The notes under the pieces are model-generated. The model searched no databases. It saw only the letters and a list, made by a program, of their open reading frames with translations, and was not told the origin of the DNA. The position numbers were made by a program, and so were the translations under genes. Of a stretch of 64,000 nucleotides of DNA, positions 41,771 to 50,095 are shown in pieces. Numbering within the stretch: the stretch's first letter is position 1; each line of letters begins with the position of its first letter. This DNA comes from Comamonas_C sp026954015 (lineage in GTDB: Bacteria > Pseudomonadota > Gammaproteobacteria > Burkholderiales > Burkholderiaceae_C), in NCBI GenBank assembly GCA_035063785.1, contig JAPSFS010000001.1, positions 124,001-188,000 of the forward strand, read 5' to 3'.

Positions 41771-42253
41771 TCACATGAAGAGCTGGATGTTGGGCAGCGC
41801 GGCGTCGCAGTTGATGAGGTCGACGCGCTTGAGCCGGATGCGCAGCTTGCCGTCCACCTGCACCAGTTCGTGCGTCGTCCAGCCCGCGTACAGCGCCTGG
41901 TCGTCCATGCGCGTCTCCACGTAGTGGAACGCGGTGCGCAGCGTGTAGCGGCCCGCCGCGTCGTCGCGCTGGGTGATGCGCGGGCGCTGCAGCAGGTGGT
42001 GGCAGCGCGTGTGCGGCTGCTGCGAGAAGGTGCGCTTGCCGAAGTAGCGTTCGATGCGGATCTGCAGCAGCATGCGGTCTTCGTACATCAGCGAGCCCTG
42101 CAGGATGGGGTCGGTCTGGCCGGGCGTGAGCGGCATCCAGTAGTGGCCGTCGTCGGCGAAGAGCTGTTCCCATTCCTGCAGTTTCTGTTCGTCGATGAGG
42201 GCCGCCTCATCGTAGACGAAGTCGCGCAGTTGCGCGTCGGTGATCGTGCTCAT
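41771..42253 (-). CDS. Ring-hydroxylating dioxygenase beta subunit
   Basis: 160 residues, SnoaL/NTF2-like cone fold of Rieske dioxygenase small subunits. 'LRDFVYDEAALIDEQKLQEW' and 'LFADDGHYWMPLTPGQTDP' near the N-terminus, and 'HYVETRMDDQALYAGWTTHE' are typical of the benzoate/anthranilate-type beta chain. It is structural, stabilising the alpha3beta3 oxygenase. The ATG overlaps the alpha stop (ATGA). Confidence 0.92.
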   Translation of the reverse strand: MSTITDAQLRDFVYDEAALIDEQKLQEWEQLFADDGHYWMPLTPGQTDPILQGSLMYEDRMLLQIRIERYFGKRTFSQQPHTRCHHLLQRPRITQRDDAAGRYTLRTAFHYVETRMDDQALYAGWTTHELVQVDGKLRIRLKRVDLINCDAALPNIQLFM

Positions 42254-43593
42254 GCGGCGCTCCCTTCGGTGGTTTCGGTCATGCTCACGGTCATGAAATG
42301 GGCCCAGGCGCGCATCTGGTTGCGCATCTGCAGCTCGTTGGTGCCGTTGGTCTCGAAGTGCGCGGCGTCGCGCGGCTCGTCTTGCTCGTAGAGCCGGTAG
42401 AGGTTCATCCAGTCGCGGCCGCGGCTGTGCAGCGCCTCCTGCGCGCGTTCGTAGACCTCGGTGTCGTCGTGCGCGACGACCGAGGTAGGCGCGTTGATGA
42501 GGCGGTTGTACATGAGCGTGCGCTCGAGCAGCTTGTCGGGCGCGCCCACGAGGCGGAAGGTCCAGGATTCGACCAGCGTCCTGTCCACCGCGATGGGCTT
42601 GAACACGCGCATCGTCTGCACCGGCCCCTTCATCGTGAGGTTGGGGAAATAGATGGTGTTGTGGCGGTTCTCGTGCAGGATGGCGTGGGCGCGCTCTTCG
42701 CCATAGGCGGCGACCATGGCCTCCAGGTAGCCGGGGATGGCGGAATAGTCGGAGTGGATGGACTTGGTCACGCCGGTGTGGCCGTGGCCGTGGGGCCAGA
42801 CACGGATGCCCATCTCCGAGAAGAACTCGTACGAGCTCACGAACGGCGAGAACACCTCGACCGCCATGGGCTTGGGCGTGCCGGGGGGTGCCTTGCTCCA
42901 GGCGGAGACCGCGGTGCCGGCGGACGATTCGTGCACCACCATCGGGTGGGTGGTGTCGGTCTGGTTGTCCACCAGCATCTTCCAGTTGCAGCGGTTGATG
43001 TAGCGCAGCACGCCACCGACGATCTCCAGCTTGCCCTCGGGCGAGCGATCCACCATGTTGTCGATGGTGGAGAGCGACTGGCCGAAGTAGTCGTCGAACG
43101 AAATGCCCTCGGGGTTCAGGCGGCAGAAGACGAAGTCGCGGTAGACGTGCACGGCCTGCACCGCGGCCATGCCGCCGCTGGCCTCGCAGCAGTTGAAATC
43201 GGTCTTTTCGTAGCCCTGCTTGTACGGGATCGAGAGCAGCGAGCCGTCGGTCTTGAAGGTCCAGGCGTGGTAGGGGCAGCGGAAGAACTTGCCGGTGTTG
43301 CCGCAGGTCTCGCTCGCCACCTTCACGCCCTTGTGCGGGCAGCGGTTGTAGAGCACGCGGATGCTGTTGTCGGTGTGGCGCACCATCACCACGGGCTCGG
43401 TGCCCACCGTGGTGCTGTAGAAGTCGCCCTTGTTCGGTACCTGGCTCGCGTGGCCGACGTAGACCCAGGTGTTGGCGAACAGGTGCTCCATCTCGAGATC
43501 GAAGATCTCGGGATCGATGTAGGTGTCCTTGTGGACTTCGGCTTCGCGCACGAGCGCGCGGATCGCCTCGGGGTGGTTGGTGTATCGGCCCAT
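42250..43593 (-). CDS. Ring-hydroxylating dioxygenase alpha subunit (Rieske oxygenase)
   Basis: 447 residues. Rieske [2Fe-2S] ligands C85/H87 ('NRCPHKGVKV') and C106/H109 ('FRCPYHAWTF'). Mononuclear iron site near 'DNQTDTTHPMVVHESS' (His216, His221, with the bridging Asp213). The alpha3beta3 class is indicated by the adjacent beta gene. Substrates of relatives include benzoate, anthranilate, salicylate and, in iac/iad auxin loci, indole-3-acetate. Nothing in the motifs fixes the substrate; the operon content (acyl-CoA ligase, isatin-hydrolase-like enzyme, MarR) favours an indolic acid. The ATG at 43593 was chosen because the upstream frame extension overlaps the reductase gene and has no homology features. 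Confidence 0.92.
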   Translation of the reverse strand: MGRYTNHPEAIRALVREAEVHKDTYIDPEIFDLEMEHLFANTWVYVGHASQVPNKGDFYSTTVGTEPVVMVRHTDNSIRVLYNRCPHKGVKVASETCGNTGKFFRCPYHAWTFKTDGSLLSIPYKQGYEKTDFNCCEASGGMAAVQAVHVYRDFVFCRLNPEGISFDDYFGQSLSTIDNMVDRSPEGKLEIVGGVLRYINRCNWKMLVDNQTDTTHPMVVHESSAGTAVSAWSKAPPGTPKPMAVEVFSPFVSSYEFFSEMGIRVWPHGHGHTGVTKSIHSDYSAIPGYLEAMVAAYGEERAHAILHENRHNTIYFPNLTMKGPVQTMRVFKPIAVDRTLVESWTFRLVGAPDKLLERTLMYNRLINAPTSVVAHDDTEVYERAQEALHSRGRDWMNLYRLYEQDEPRDAAHFETNGTNELQMRNQMRAWAHFMTVSMTETTEGSAA

Positions 43594-43618
43594 GGCAGTC
43601 TCCTTGCGGTATGGGGGT

Positions 43619-44596
43619 TCAGGCATCGAGCACCAACCGCGCGGACCGGGCGCGGGAGATGCAGATCTGGATGACCTTGTTGGATGCGCGTTCGGCATCG
43701 TTCAGGTAATAGTCGCGGTGGTCGGGCACGCCTTCGAGCACGTCGACCTGGCAGACGCCGCATTCGCCGCGGCGGCAGTCGAAGAGCGGGTCGCACCCGG
43801 CGTCTTCCATCACTTCGAGGATCGTCTTGTCGGCCGGCACCTGCAGCACCTGGCCGCTCTGGCGTAGCTCGACCTCGAACGGCTGGTCGCCGAGCTGCGT
43901 GGCGGCTTCGACGAAGAGCTCGACGTGGATGCGCTCCTTGGGCCAGCCGCGCTCGGTGGCGAGCGCGATCGCGGCGTCGATCATGCCCTTGGGCCCGCAG
44001 ACGTACAGGTGCTGCGTGGGGCGCAGCGTGCCGAGCAGCGCGGCGAGGTCCATGCGCGTGGCCGGGTCGTCGTCGGCGTGCAGGTGCAGCGCGTCGCCGC
44101 ACAGCGCCTGCAGCTCATGCACCATCGCGAGCTGGTCGCGGCTGCGGCTGCTGTAGTGCAGCACGAAGGGGCGGTGCGCGGCGCTGAGCGCGGCGGCGTG
44201 GCTTGCAAGCGGGGTGATGCCGATGCCGCCGGCAATCAAGACCGTCGGGCCCTCGCCGGCTTCGGGCGCGTGCAGCGGAAATTCGTTGCGCGGCTCGTTC
44301 ACCGCGAGCGTGTCGCCCACCTTGAGCTGGTGCATGTAGGCCGAGCCGCCGCGGCTCGCCTCCTCGTGGCGCACTGCGATCCAGTAGGCCGCCGGGGCCG
44401 GTTCGGCGGTCTCGGCCGTGGTGAGCTGCACTACCGAGTAGCAGCGGCGGTCCGCCACGCCGGGAATCAGGAATTGCAGGTGCGCGCCCGATGCGAGCGG
44501 CGCAAGAGGTTTGCCGGCGGGATCGACGAGGCGGATGCGGCGGATCAGCGGCGTCTCGGCGCGGATTTCGGAGACCAGTAGCGATGAGCCGGACAT
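43619..44596 (-). CDS. Phthalate dioxygenase reductase-type oxidoreductase (FNR plus C-terminal [2Fe-2S])
   Basis: 325 residues. Order FMN/FAD-binding barrel ('DRRCYSVVQLTT', RxYS motif), NAD domain ('VLIAGGIGITPLASHAAALS', 'HLYVCGPKGMIDAAIALA'), and C-terminal plant-type ferredoxin ('DCRRGECGVCQVDVLEG' plus a distal Cys in 'ICISRA'). This is the PDR/VanB arrangement. It passes electrons from NADH to the Rieske oxygenase encoded 25 bp downstream. It is the first gene of the operon; its promoter is at 44676-44704. Confidence 0.92.
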   Translation of the reverse strand: MSGSSLLVSEIRAETPLIRRIRLVDPAGKPLAPLASGAHLQFLIPGVADRRCYSVVQLTTAETAEPAPAAYWIAVRHEEASRGGSAYMHQLKVGDTLAVNEPRNEFPLHAPEAGEGPTVLIAGGIGITPLASHAAALSAAHRPFVLHYSSRSRDQLAMVHELQALCGDALHLHADDDPATRMDLAALLGTLRPTQHLYVCGPKGMIDAAIALATERGWPKERIHVELFVEAATQLGDQPFEVELRQSGQVLQVPADKTILEVMEDAGCDPLFDCRRGECGVCQVDVLEGVPDHRDYYLNDAERASNKVIQICISRARSARLVLDA

Positions 44597-44675
44597 GCAA
44601 TACCTTTGCGGTGAGAGTCGGTGGCCGCCCGTGCCGGGCAGCCACCGATGGTGTAGCCGTTTCGTATCTGCAGTC

Positions 44676-44704
44676 AATGTAGGGCGAATTTGTTTAGACG
44701 TCAA
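44676..44704 (-). promoter_or_regulatory. Sigma-70-type promoter of the Rieske/aldolase operon
   Basis: On the minus strand: TTGACG (44704-44699), 17-bp spacer, TACATT (44681-44676). The reductase ATG is ~72 nt below the expected start. Spacing is optimal and both hexamers are near consensus. Confidence 0.7.
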
Positions 44705-44708
44705 CGAA

Positions 44709-44725
44709 ATTCATGAAAATTCATG
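44709..44725. promoter_or_regulatory. Candidate MarR operator next to the operon promoter
   Basis: ATTCATGAAAATTCATG: two direct ATTCATG copies ten bases apart, the first forming the palindrome TTCATGAA. It abuts the -35 box of the leftward promoter and lies 78 bp before the divergent marR gene. Confidence 0.5.
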
Positions 44726-44802
44726 TAAAAATCAGGGAAAACCCCAGCGAAATTCCGCCAGCCGGCCCACGTGTGCCGCAGGGCCGGCGATATGCTTGAC
44801 GC

Positions 44803-45312
44803 GTGAACAGCCCAGCCCGCTCCCAGCCCAGGCGCCGCGACGGCGGGCGTGCGCCGGTCGAACCCGCGGCGGCGCCGGCGCAACCACCGCGCCCGTTCCT
44901 CGATGACTATCTGGCGTTCCTGCTGGCGCAGGCGAGCCACCGCATTTCGGGCGGTTTTCACCGCGAAGTCGAATCGGCCGGACTGTCGGTGACGGAGTGG
45001 CGGGTGCTCGCCTGCCTCTCGGATGGCGCGCACGAGACCATAGGGACGCTGAGCGCGCTGGCGCTTGTCAAGCAGCCAACGCTGAGCAAGGTGGTGCAGC
45101 GCATGGAGCGCCAGGGGCTGGTTGCGCGCTGCGGCACGACGGCGGACAAGCGCCAGACGCTGGTGATGCTGACGGACGAGGGGCGCGCGGTGGCCGAGCG
45201 ACACGTGCGGCGCGCGCTCGCCCACCAGGCGGCCGTGCTCAAGCCGCTTGGGGCGCGGAATGCGCGGCTTTTGATCACGGCCCTGCGCCGCCTCGTTGAG
45301 TTGCCGAGGTAG
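44803..45312 (+). CDS. MarR-family regulator divergent from the Rieske operon
   Basis: 169 residues. Winged-helix core: 'ESAGLSVTEWRVLACLSDGA', 'TLSALALVKQPTLSKVVQRM' (recognition helix), 'RCGTTADKRQTLVMLTDEGR' (wing). A basic, proline-rich N-terminal tail of ~30 residues precedes the dimerisation helix. The GTG at 44803 is the first start of the frame. It is divergent from a catabolic operon with an aromatic acid ligand, the classic MarR repressor arrangement; MarR repressors control iac/iad auxin loci. The likely ligand is the substrate acid or its CoA ester. Confidence 0.88.
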   Translation: MNSPARSQPRRRDGGRAPVEPAAAPAQPPRPFLDDYLAFLLAQASHRISGGFHREVESAGLSVTEWRVLACLSDGAHETIGTLSALALVKQPTLSKVVQRMERQGLVARCGTTADKRQTLVMLTDEGRAVAERHVRRALAHQAAVLKPLGARNARLLITALRRLVELPR

Positions 45313-45354
45313 GCGTGCCGCGGGCCGCGCGCGAGGGGCTGGTTCAGCGTCGCC

Positions 45355-48300
45355 TCAATGAAAGTCGCGGCTCGTGGTCAGGCCCGCCAGCCGACCCAGC
45401 AGCGGTGTGAGGTCGCGCAGGCGCCGCGCCACAAGGTGGCGCACACCGCCGCTGCCCGCGCCCCGCTGCCATCGCCCCTCGACGGCGAGCAGGCGCGCGC
45501 GCAGCAGGGCGTTGCGCTGGTCCTCCTGCTCACGCAGGGCGGGCCAGACGATGACGTTGACGGGGCCGGTTTCGTCTTCCAGCGTGACGAAGATGGTGCC
45601 GTTTGCGGTGACCGGGCGCTGGCGGCCCACGACGATGCCGCAGGCGCGCACCGTACATCCGCCGGGCGTGCGCGCCAGCTCGTCTGCGGTGCGCACGCGC
45701 CACCGCGCCAGGCGCGGGCGCAGCAGCGCCAGCGGGTGGCGGCGCAGCGTCAGGCCCAGCGCCGCGTAGTCGTGCACGATGGCTTCGCCCTCGGGGGCGG
45801 CGGGCAGGTTCAGCGGCGCTTCATCCATGGGGGCGCAGCGCAGCAGTTCGGGCGGCGGGCGCTGCGCCGCGCCCTGCCAGACCTGCTGGCGCCGGTGCCC
45901 GGCCAGGCTGGCGAGCGCGTCGGCAGCGGCGAGTTGGCCAAGCGCCTGCACATCCAGCCGGGCGCGGTGCGCGAGATCGGGCACGCTGGCAAAGGGTTGC
46001 GTGGCGCGGGCCGAGGTGATGCGCCGCGCGGCGGTTTCGGCCAGGCCCGAGACGAGGCGCAGGCCCAGGCGCACGGCGGGACGGGGCGTGTCATGTTTCT
46101 CTGTTTTGATAGCTGCCAGCGCTTGCTGGGCAAGCGTTGGAGGCATATTTTTCTTGTAAATTTTTGATTGGACCGCCACCGCCTCCAGCGTGCAGTCCCA
46201 GTCGCTCGCCGCTACATCAGGCGCCAACACCACCACGCCGTGGCGGCGCGCGTCCTGCACCAGTTGCGACGGGCCGTAAAAGCCCATGGGCTGCGAATTC
46301 AGCAGCGCGGCCAGCCAGGCCTCGGGCTCGTGGCACTTGAGCCAGGCGCTCTCGTAGGCGATCAGGGCAAAGCTGTAGGCGTGGCTTTCGGGAAAGCCGT
46401 ATTCGCCAAAGCCCCTGATCTGCTCGAAGATGCGGTGTGCAAAGTCAGCGCTGTAGCCGCGCGCGAGCATGCCTTCGGTGAGCGCACGCTCGAAGGGCTC
46501 GAGCCCGCCCTTCCTCTTCCAGGCCGCCATGGCGCGGCGCAGTTGGTCGGCCTGTTCGGCGGTGAAGCCGGCGGCGAGCATCGACAACTCCATCACCTGC
46601 TCCTGGAAGATCGGCACGCCCAGCGTGCGCGCCAGTGCCCTGGCCAGACGCGGCGGCTGGCCCGGCGCGTCCAGGCGCGAGCGCTCGTATGTGATCGGCA
46701 GGCCGCGGCGCGCGCGCTCGCGTGCCTTGAGATACGGGTGCACCATGCCGCCGCTGACCGGGCCGGGGCGCACGATGGCGACTTGCACCACCAGGTCGTA
46801 GAAGGTGGCGGGTTTCAGGCGCGGCAGCATGCTCATCTGCGCGCGGCTTTCGATCTGGAAGGTGCCGACGGTGTCGGCGCGCTGGATCATGGCGTAGGTG
46901 GCCGCGTCTTCGGGTGTGATGTCGGCGCGCGTGAATGGCGCGCCACGCCAGCGGCTGACAAGGTCAAGGCAGCGGCGCACGGCGGTGAGCATGCCCAGCG
47001 CCAGCACATCGACCTTGAGCATGCCCAGCGCTTCCAGGTCGTCCTTGTCCCACTGGATCACGCTGCGCCCGGCCATGCTGGCGGGTTCGACCGGCACCAG
47101 GCGCGTGAGCGGCGTTGCCGTCAGCACGAAGCCGCCCACGTGCTGGCTCAGGTGCCGCGGCGCGCCCTTGAGCTGGGCCGCCAGCTCCAGCCACAGGCGC
47201 ACCAGCGTGGGCGGTGGAGACAGGCCCAGGCTCTGGATCAACCCATCCACGCGCGTGGCCACGCTTTGCGTGTCAAAACCATGGTGGTCCTTGGCCACGG
47301 CGTCGATCAGGCGCGCATCCACGCCCAGCGCCGCGCCCACATCGCGCAGCGCGCTGCGCGTGCGCCAGGTGATGACGGCGGCGGCCAGCGCGGCGCGCGC
47401 GCGGCCGTATTTGGCGTAGATGTACTGGATGATCTCCTCGCGCCGCTCGTGCTCGAAATCGACGTCGATGTCCGGCGGCTCGTGGCGGCGCGCCTTGCTG
47501 ATGAAGCGCTCGAGCAGCGGGTGCGAAAAGCGCGGGTCGGCCTCGGTGATGCCCAGGCACCAGCACACCACCGAATTGGCCGCCGAGCCGCGCCCCTGGC
47601 ACAGGATGCCCAGGCGCCGCGCCTGGCGCACGATGTCGTGCACGGTGAGAAAGAACATCTCGTAGCGGCACTCGGCGATCAGCGCCAGCTCCTTGGCCAC
47701 GTAGCGCCAGATGCGCAGCGGCACGCCGCGTGGCAGGCGCCGGCGTGCGCCCTCGATGGTGTGGCGGCGCAGCGTTTGCGCGGGCGTCAGGCCCGGCAGC
47801 ACGCTTTCCTGCGGGTAGTGGTAGCGCACCTCGTCCAGGCGAAAGCGGCAGCGCGCGGCCACGTCAAGCGTGGCCGCCAGCGCGTCCGGCGGGTAGATGC
47901 GCGCCAGCCGCTGCCGTGGGCGCAGGTGGCGCTCGGCATTGGGCTGCAGCGCCAGGCCGCAGTGCTGCACCGGCCGCCCCAGGCGGATGGCGCACAGCAC
48001 GTCGTGCAGGCGCTTGCGCGCGCGCACGTGCATCTGCACGTCGCCGGCGGCCACCAACGGGCGACCCGTGGCACCGCTGGCGTGGCGCAGCGCGGCCAGC
48101 CACAGCGCGTCGTCGGCGTCGCCGTGCAGTTCCAGCAGCCATGAAAATTCCGCATCAATAGTGGCTGCATCGCTTGTCCAGCAAGCGCTGGCAGCTATGA
48201 AATCAAGAGAAACAGACGTATCTCGCCACGGTGCCCACAGCAGCTCGCAACCGGCCAGCGCGCGTACCGCCGCAGCGGGCGTGCCGGCGTCGTAGTGGCC

Positions 48301-48777
48301 CTTGGGCGCGGCCTGCCGCGCGTGGCTGATGTGCTGGCACAGCGCGCCCCAGCCCGCCAGATCGCGCGCCAGCGCCACCAGCGTGCCCTGGCCGGCAAAG
48401 CGAAACTCCGCGCCGTAGATCAGCCTGAGCGGCGCCGCCACGCCCAGCGCCGCGCGCGCGGCGTGCAGCGGCGCGCGGGGGTCGTCGGCGGCCCCGATGG
48501 AGCGCTCCAGTGCGCCCAGCGCCTGCCACGCGCGCACCGCCCCGGCCACCGAGCATTCGTCGGTGATGGCCAGCGCGGTGTAGCCCAGCGCCCAGGCGCG
48601 GCGCACCAGCTCCTCGGGGCTGCTGGCGCCGCGCTGGAAGCTGAAATGCGTCAGGCAGTGCAGCTCGGCATAGGGCGGCGCGGGAGCGGCCGGCACCGCT
48701 CGACCGGGTGCCGGGCGGCGCGGCAAATGCAGCACCTGCGCAGTGGCGAAAGTTGTGGGTTCAGCCATACACGCCAT
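45355..48777 (-). CDS. dnaE2: Error-prone DNA polymerase DnaE2 (ImuC)
   Basis: 1140 residues, C-family polymerase of the ImuA-ImuB-DnaE2 mutasome for damage-induced translesion synthesis. PHP domain begins 'YAELHCLTHFSFQRGASSPE'; the catalytic acids are in 'PDIDVDFEHERREEIIQYIY'; 'IQWDKDDLEALGMLKVDVLA' and 'FGEYGFPESHAYSFALIAYE' are conserved, and it ends in the usual SRDFH-type tail. Two copies of the dispersed palindrome lie inside the frame (46102-46156 and 48158-48204) and encode extra residues such as 'PPTLAQQALAAIKTEK', apparently tolerated insertions. ATG 48777 overlaps imuB; ATG 48768, three codons later, is an alternative. Confidence 0.92.
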   Translation of the reverse strand: MACMAEPTTFATAQVLHLPRRPAPGRAVPAAPAPPYAELHCLTHFSFQRGASSPEELVRRAWALGYTALAITDECSVAGAVRAWQALGALERSIGAADDPRAPLHAARAALGVAAPLRLIYGAEFRFAGQGTLVALARDLAGWGALCQHISHARQAAPKGHYDAGTPAAAVRALAGCELLWAPWRDTSVSLDFIAASACWTSDAATIDAEFSWLLELHGDADDALWLAALRHASGATGRPLVAAGDVQMHVRARKRLHDVLCAIRLGRPVQHCGLALQPNAERHLRPRQRLARIYPPDALAATLDVAARCRFRLDEVRYHYPQESVLPGLTPAQTLRRHTIEGARRRLPRGVPLRIWRYVAKELALIAECRYEMFFLTVHDIVRQARRLGILCQGRGSAANSVVCWCLGITEADPRFSHPLLERFISKARRHEPPDIDVDFEHERREEIIQYIYAKYGRARAALAAAVITWRTRSALRDVGAALGVDARLIDAVAKDHHGFDTQSVATRVDGLIQSLGLSPPPTLVRLWLELAAQLKGAPRHLSQHVGGFVLTATPLTRLVPVEPASMAGRSVIQWDKDDLEALGMLKVDVLALGMLTAVRRCLDLVSRWRGAPFTRADITPEDAATYAMIQRADTVGTFQIESRAQMSMLPRLKPATFYDLVVQVAIVRPGPVSGGMVHPYLKARERARRGLPITYERSRLDAPGQPPRLARALARTLGVPIFQEQVMELSMLAAGFTAEQADQLRRAMAAWKRKGGLEPFERALTEGMLARGYSADFAHRIFEQIRGFGEYGFPESHAYSFALIAYESAWLKCHEPEAWLAALLNSQPMGFYGPSQLVQDARRHGVVVLAPDVAASDWDCTLEAVAVQSKIYKKNMPPTLAQQALAAIKTEKHDTPRPAVRLGLRLVSGLAETAARRITSARATQPFASVPDLAHRARLDVQALGQLAAADALASLAGHRRQQVWQGAAQRPPPELLRCAPMDEAPLNLPAAPEGEAIVHDYAALGLTLRRHPLALLRPRLARWRVRTADELARTPGGCTVRACGIVVGRQRPVTANGTIFVTLEDETGPVNVIVWPALREQEDQRNALLRARLLAVEGRWQRGAGSGGVRHLVARRLRDLTPLLGRLAGLTTSRDFH
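46102..46156. repeat. Dispersed palindrome, copy 5, inside dnaE2
   Basis: Plus strand reads GTTTTGATAGCTGCCAGCGC, TTGCTGGGCAAGCGTTGG, AGGCATATTTTTC. It is in frame in dnaE2, encoding on the minus strand the segment near 'PPTLAQQALAAIKTEK'. Confidence 0.65.
48158..48204. repeat. Dispersed palindrome, copy 6, inside dnaE2
   Basis: Contains CGCTTGTCCAGCAAGCG followed by CTGGCAGCTATGAAATC. It is in frame in the PHP-proximal part of dnaE2, encoding 'DFIAASACWTSDAAT' on the minus strand. Confidence 0.65.
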
Positions 48778-50095
48778 GCAAAAACCAGCGTGCTTCGTGC
48801 GCGGGCTCGCACGCGTGGGTGGGGCGTTCGCGAAAGATCCACAACAGTTCGGCCGCCGGGTTGCGGGCGACGTAGTAGTCGCGCGCGGCGGCGGCGCCGC
48901 CGTCCCCCTGTGGCCACCAGCCGGCCTCGATGCGGCGCGGCCCGGCCAGCAAGGTGAGCGGCCCGCGGCAGCAGGGGCGCCCGCGTCGCAGCGCGAGCGG
49001 TTCGGGCGCGGGCAGCAGCCAGGTGGGCGCCAGCGCATCGACCCAGCCCGGCGGCGGCGTGTGCCCCCGCACACCCAGCACCTGCTGCGCGGGCTGCCAG
49101 CGCTGGCGCTGTTCGGGACGGTGGTCGGCCACGGGCTGCGGCGTCAGCACCCGATCGTGCCCCAGGCGGGCGCTCACGCGTTCGATGAAGACGTGCAACG
49201 CATCGCCCGCGCGGCGTTCTTCGGGCAGCAGGCTGCGGCTGTCCGCCTGCCAAGGCGCGGTTTCGGTCGCGCGCAGGCGCAGCGCCGCAGCCGGGGCAAG
49301 CAGCCGCACCTGCGCCAGCCGCTCGGCCAGCAGGCGGCGCAGGTGCTCCATGGTCTGCGTGGGCTCGGCGGTGCGGATGGTGAGCGACTGCCCCGACGGC
49401 AGCGGTTGGCCATTCAGGCGCTTCTGGTCCAGCGTCCATGAAAGCTGCAGCGCCCGCACGCCGAGCTGGCGCGCGCGCAGCCAGTGCTGCAACGCCGTCA
49501 GCAGGCGCGCCGCGGACCACAGCAGCGCGGGCGCGGTCTCGACGTGCGTGGGCAGTTCCAGCGCCTGATCGAAGCGCTCGGGCGCGACGATCCAGGGGTA
49601 GGTTTCGGGCGCCAGGCCGAAGGCCACGTCCAGCGCCGCGCGCAACCCTGGCCCGCAGCGGCGTGCGAGCCCTGCGCGCGGTAGCTGGTGCGCCTGCCCC
49701 CAGGTGCGGCAGCCCAGGCCCGAGAGCAGCGGCAGGTGCGGTTGCGCCGCGCTCAGGGTGGACAGCGGCAGCGCCTCGGGCAGCAGCGCGGGCGGCGGCG
49801 GGTTCTCTCCCGAAGCGCGCAGTCGCAGTCGCGCAAGCGCTACGATACCGATAGCTGCCTGCGTTTGCCACACCAGCGGTGGAGCCGGATTTTCCGCCTT
49901 GATTCTTGCCGCCAGCGCGGGCAGGCCGCCCCACAGGCGCAGGCTGCCCGAGACCTCCAGCAGCAGCGCCTCGTCGAGCCGCGCCACGTGGGGCGTGAAC
50001 CGCAGCGCCCACCAGGCCAGGGCGTCGTCCACCGTGGTCGCGGCGGGCTCCGTGGGCGGTGTCTCAGGCGGCCACTGCAACGCGATCCACTGCAT
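48761..50095 (-). CDS. imuB: Y-family polymerase-like protein ImuB
   Basis: 444 residues. ImuB resembles Y-family polymerases but is catalytically inert and acts as the clamp-binding hub between ImuA and DnaE2. Seen: 'MQWIALQWPPETPP' start, 'RLDEALLLEVSGSLRLWGGL', helix-hairpin-helix-like 'LLSGLGCRTWGQAHQLPRAG', 'EALDVAFGLAPETYPWIVAP'-like segment and a little-finger region ('ERFDQALELPTHVETAPALL'). The start is ATG 50095 inside the end of imuA. Copy 7 of the dispersed palindrome lies within it. Confidence 0.88.
   Translation of the reverse strand: MQWIALQWPPETPPTEPAATTVDDALAWWALRFTPHVARLDEALLLEVSGSLRLWGGLPALAARIKAENPAPPLVWQTQAAIGIVALARLRLRASGENPPPPALLPEALPLSTLSAAQPHLPLLSGLGCRTWGQAHQLPRAGLARRCGPGLRAALDVAFGLAPETYPWIVAPERFDQALELPTHVETAPALLWSAARLLTALQHWLRARQLGVRALQLSWTLDQKRLNGQPLPSGQSLTIRTAEPTQTMEHLRRLLAERLAQVRLLAPAAALRLRATETAPWQADSRSLLPEERRAGDALHVFIERVSARLGHDRVLTPQPVADHRPEQRQRWQPAQQVLGVRGHTPPPGWVDALAPTWLLPAPEPLALRRGRPCCRGPLTLLAGPRRIEAGWWPQGDGGAAAARDYYVARNPAAELLWIFRERPTHACEPAHEARWFLHGVYG
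49844..49893. repeat. Dispersed palindrome, copy 7, inside imuB
   Basis: Minus strand reads CCACCGCTGGTGTGGCAAAC, then GCAGGCAGCTATCGGTATC, a degenerate copy related to copy 1. It encodes 'PPLVWQTQAAIGIVALAR' in imuB. Confidence 0.5.
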
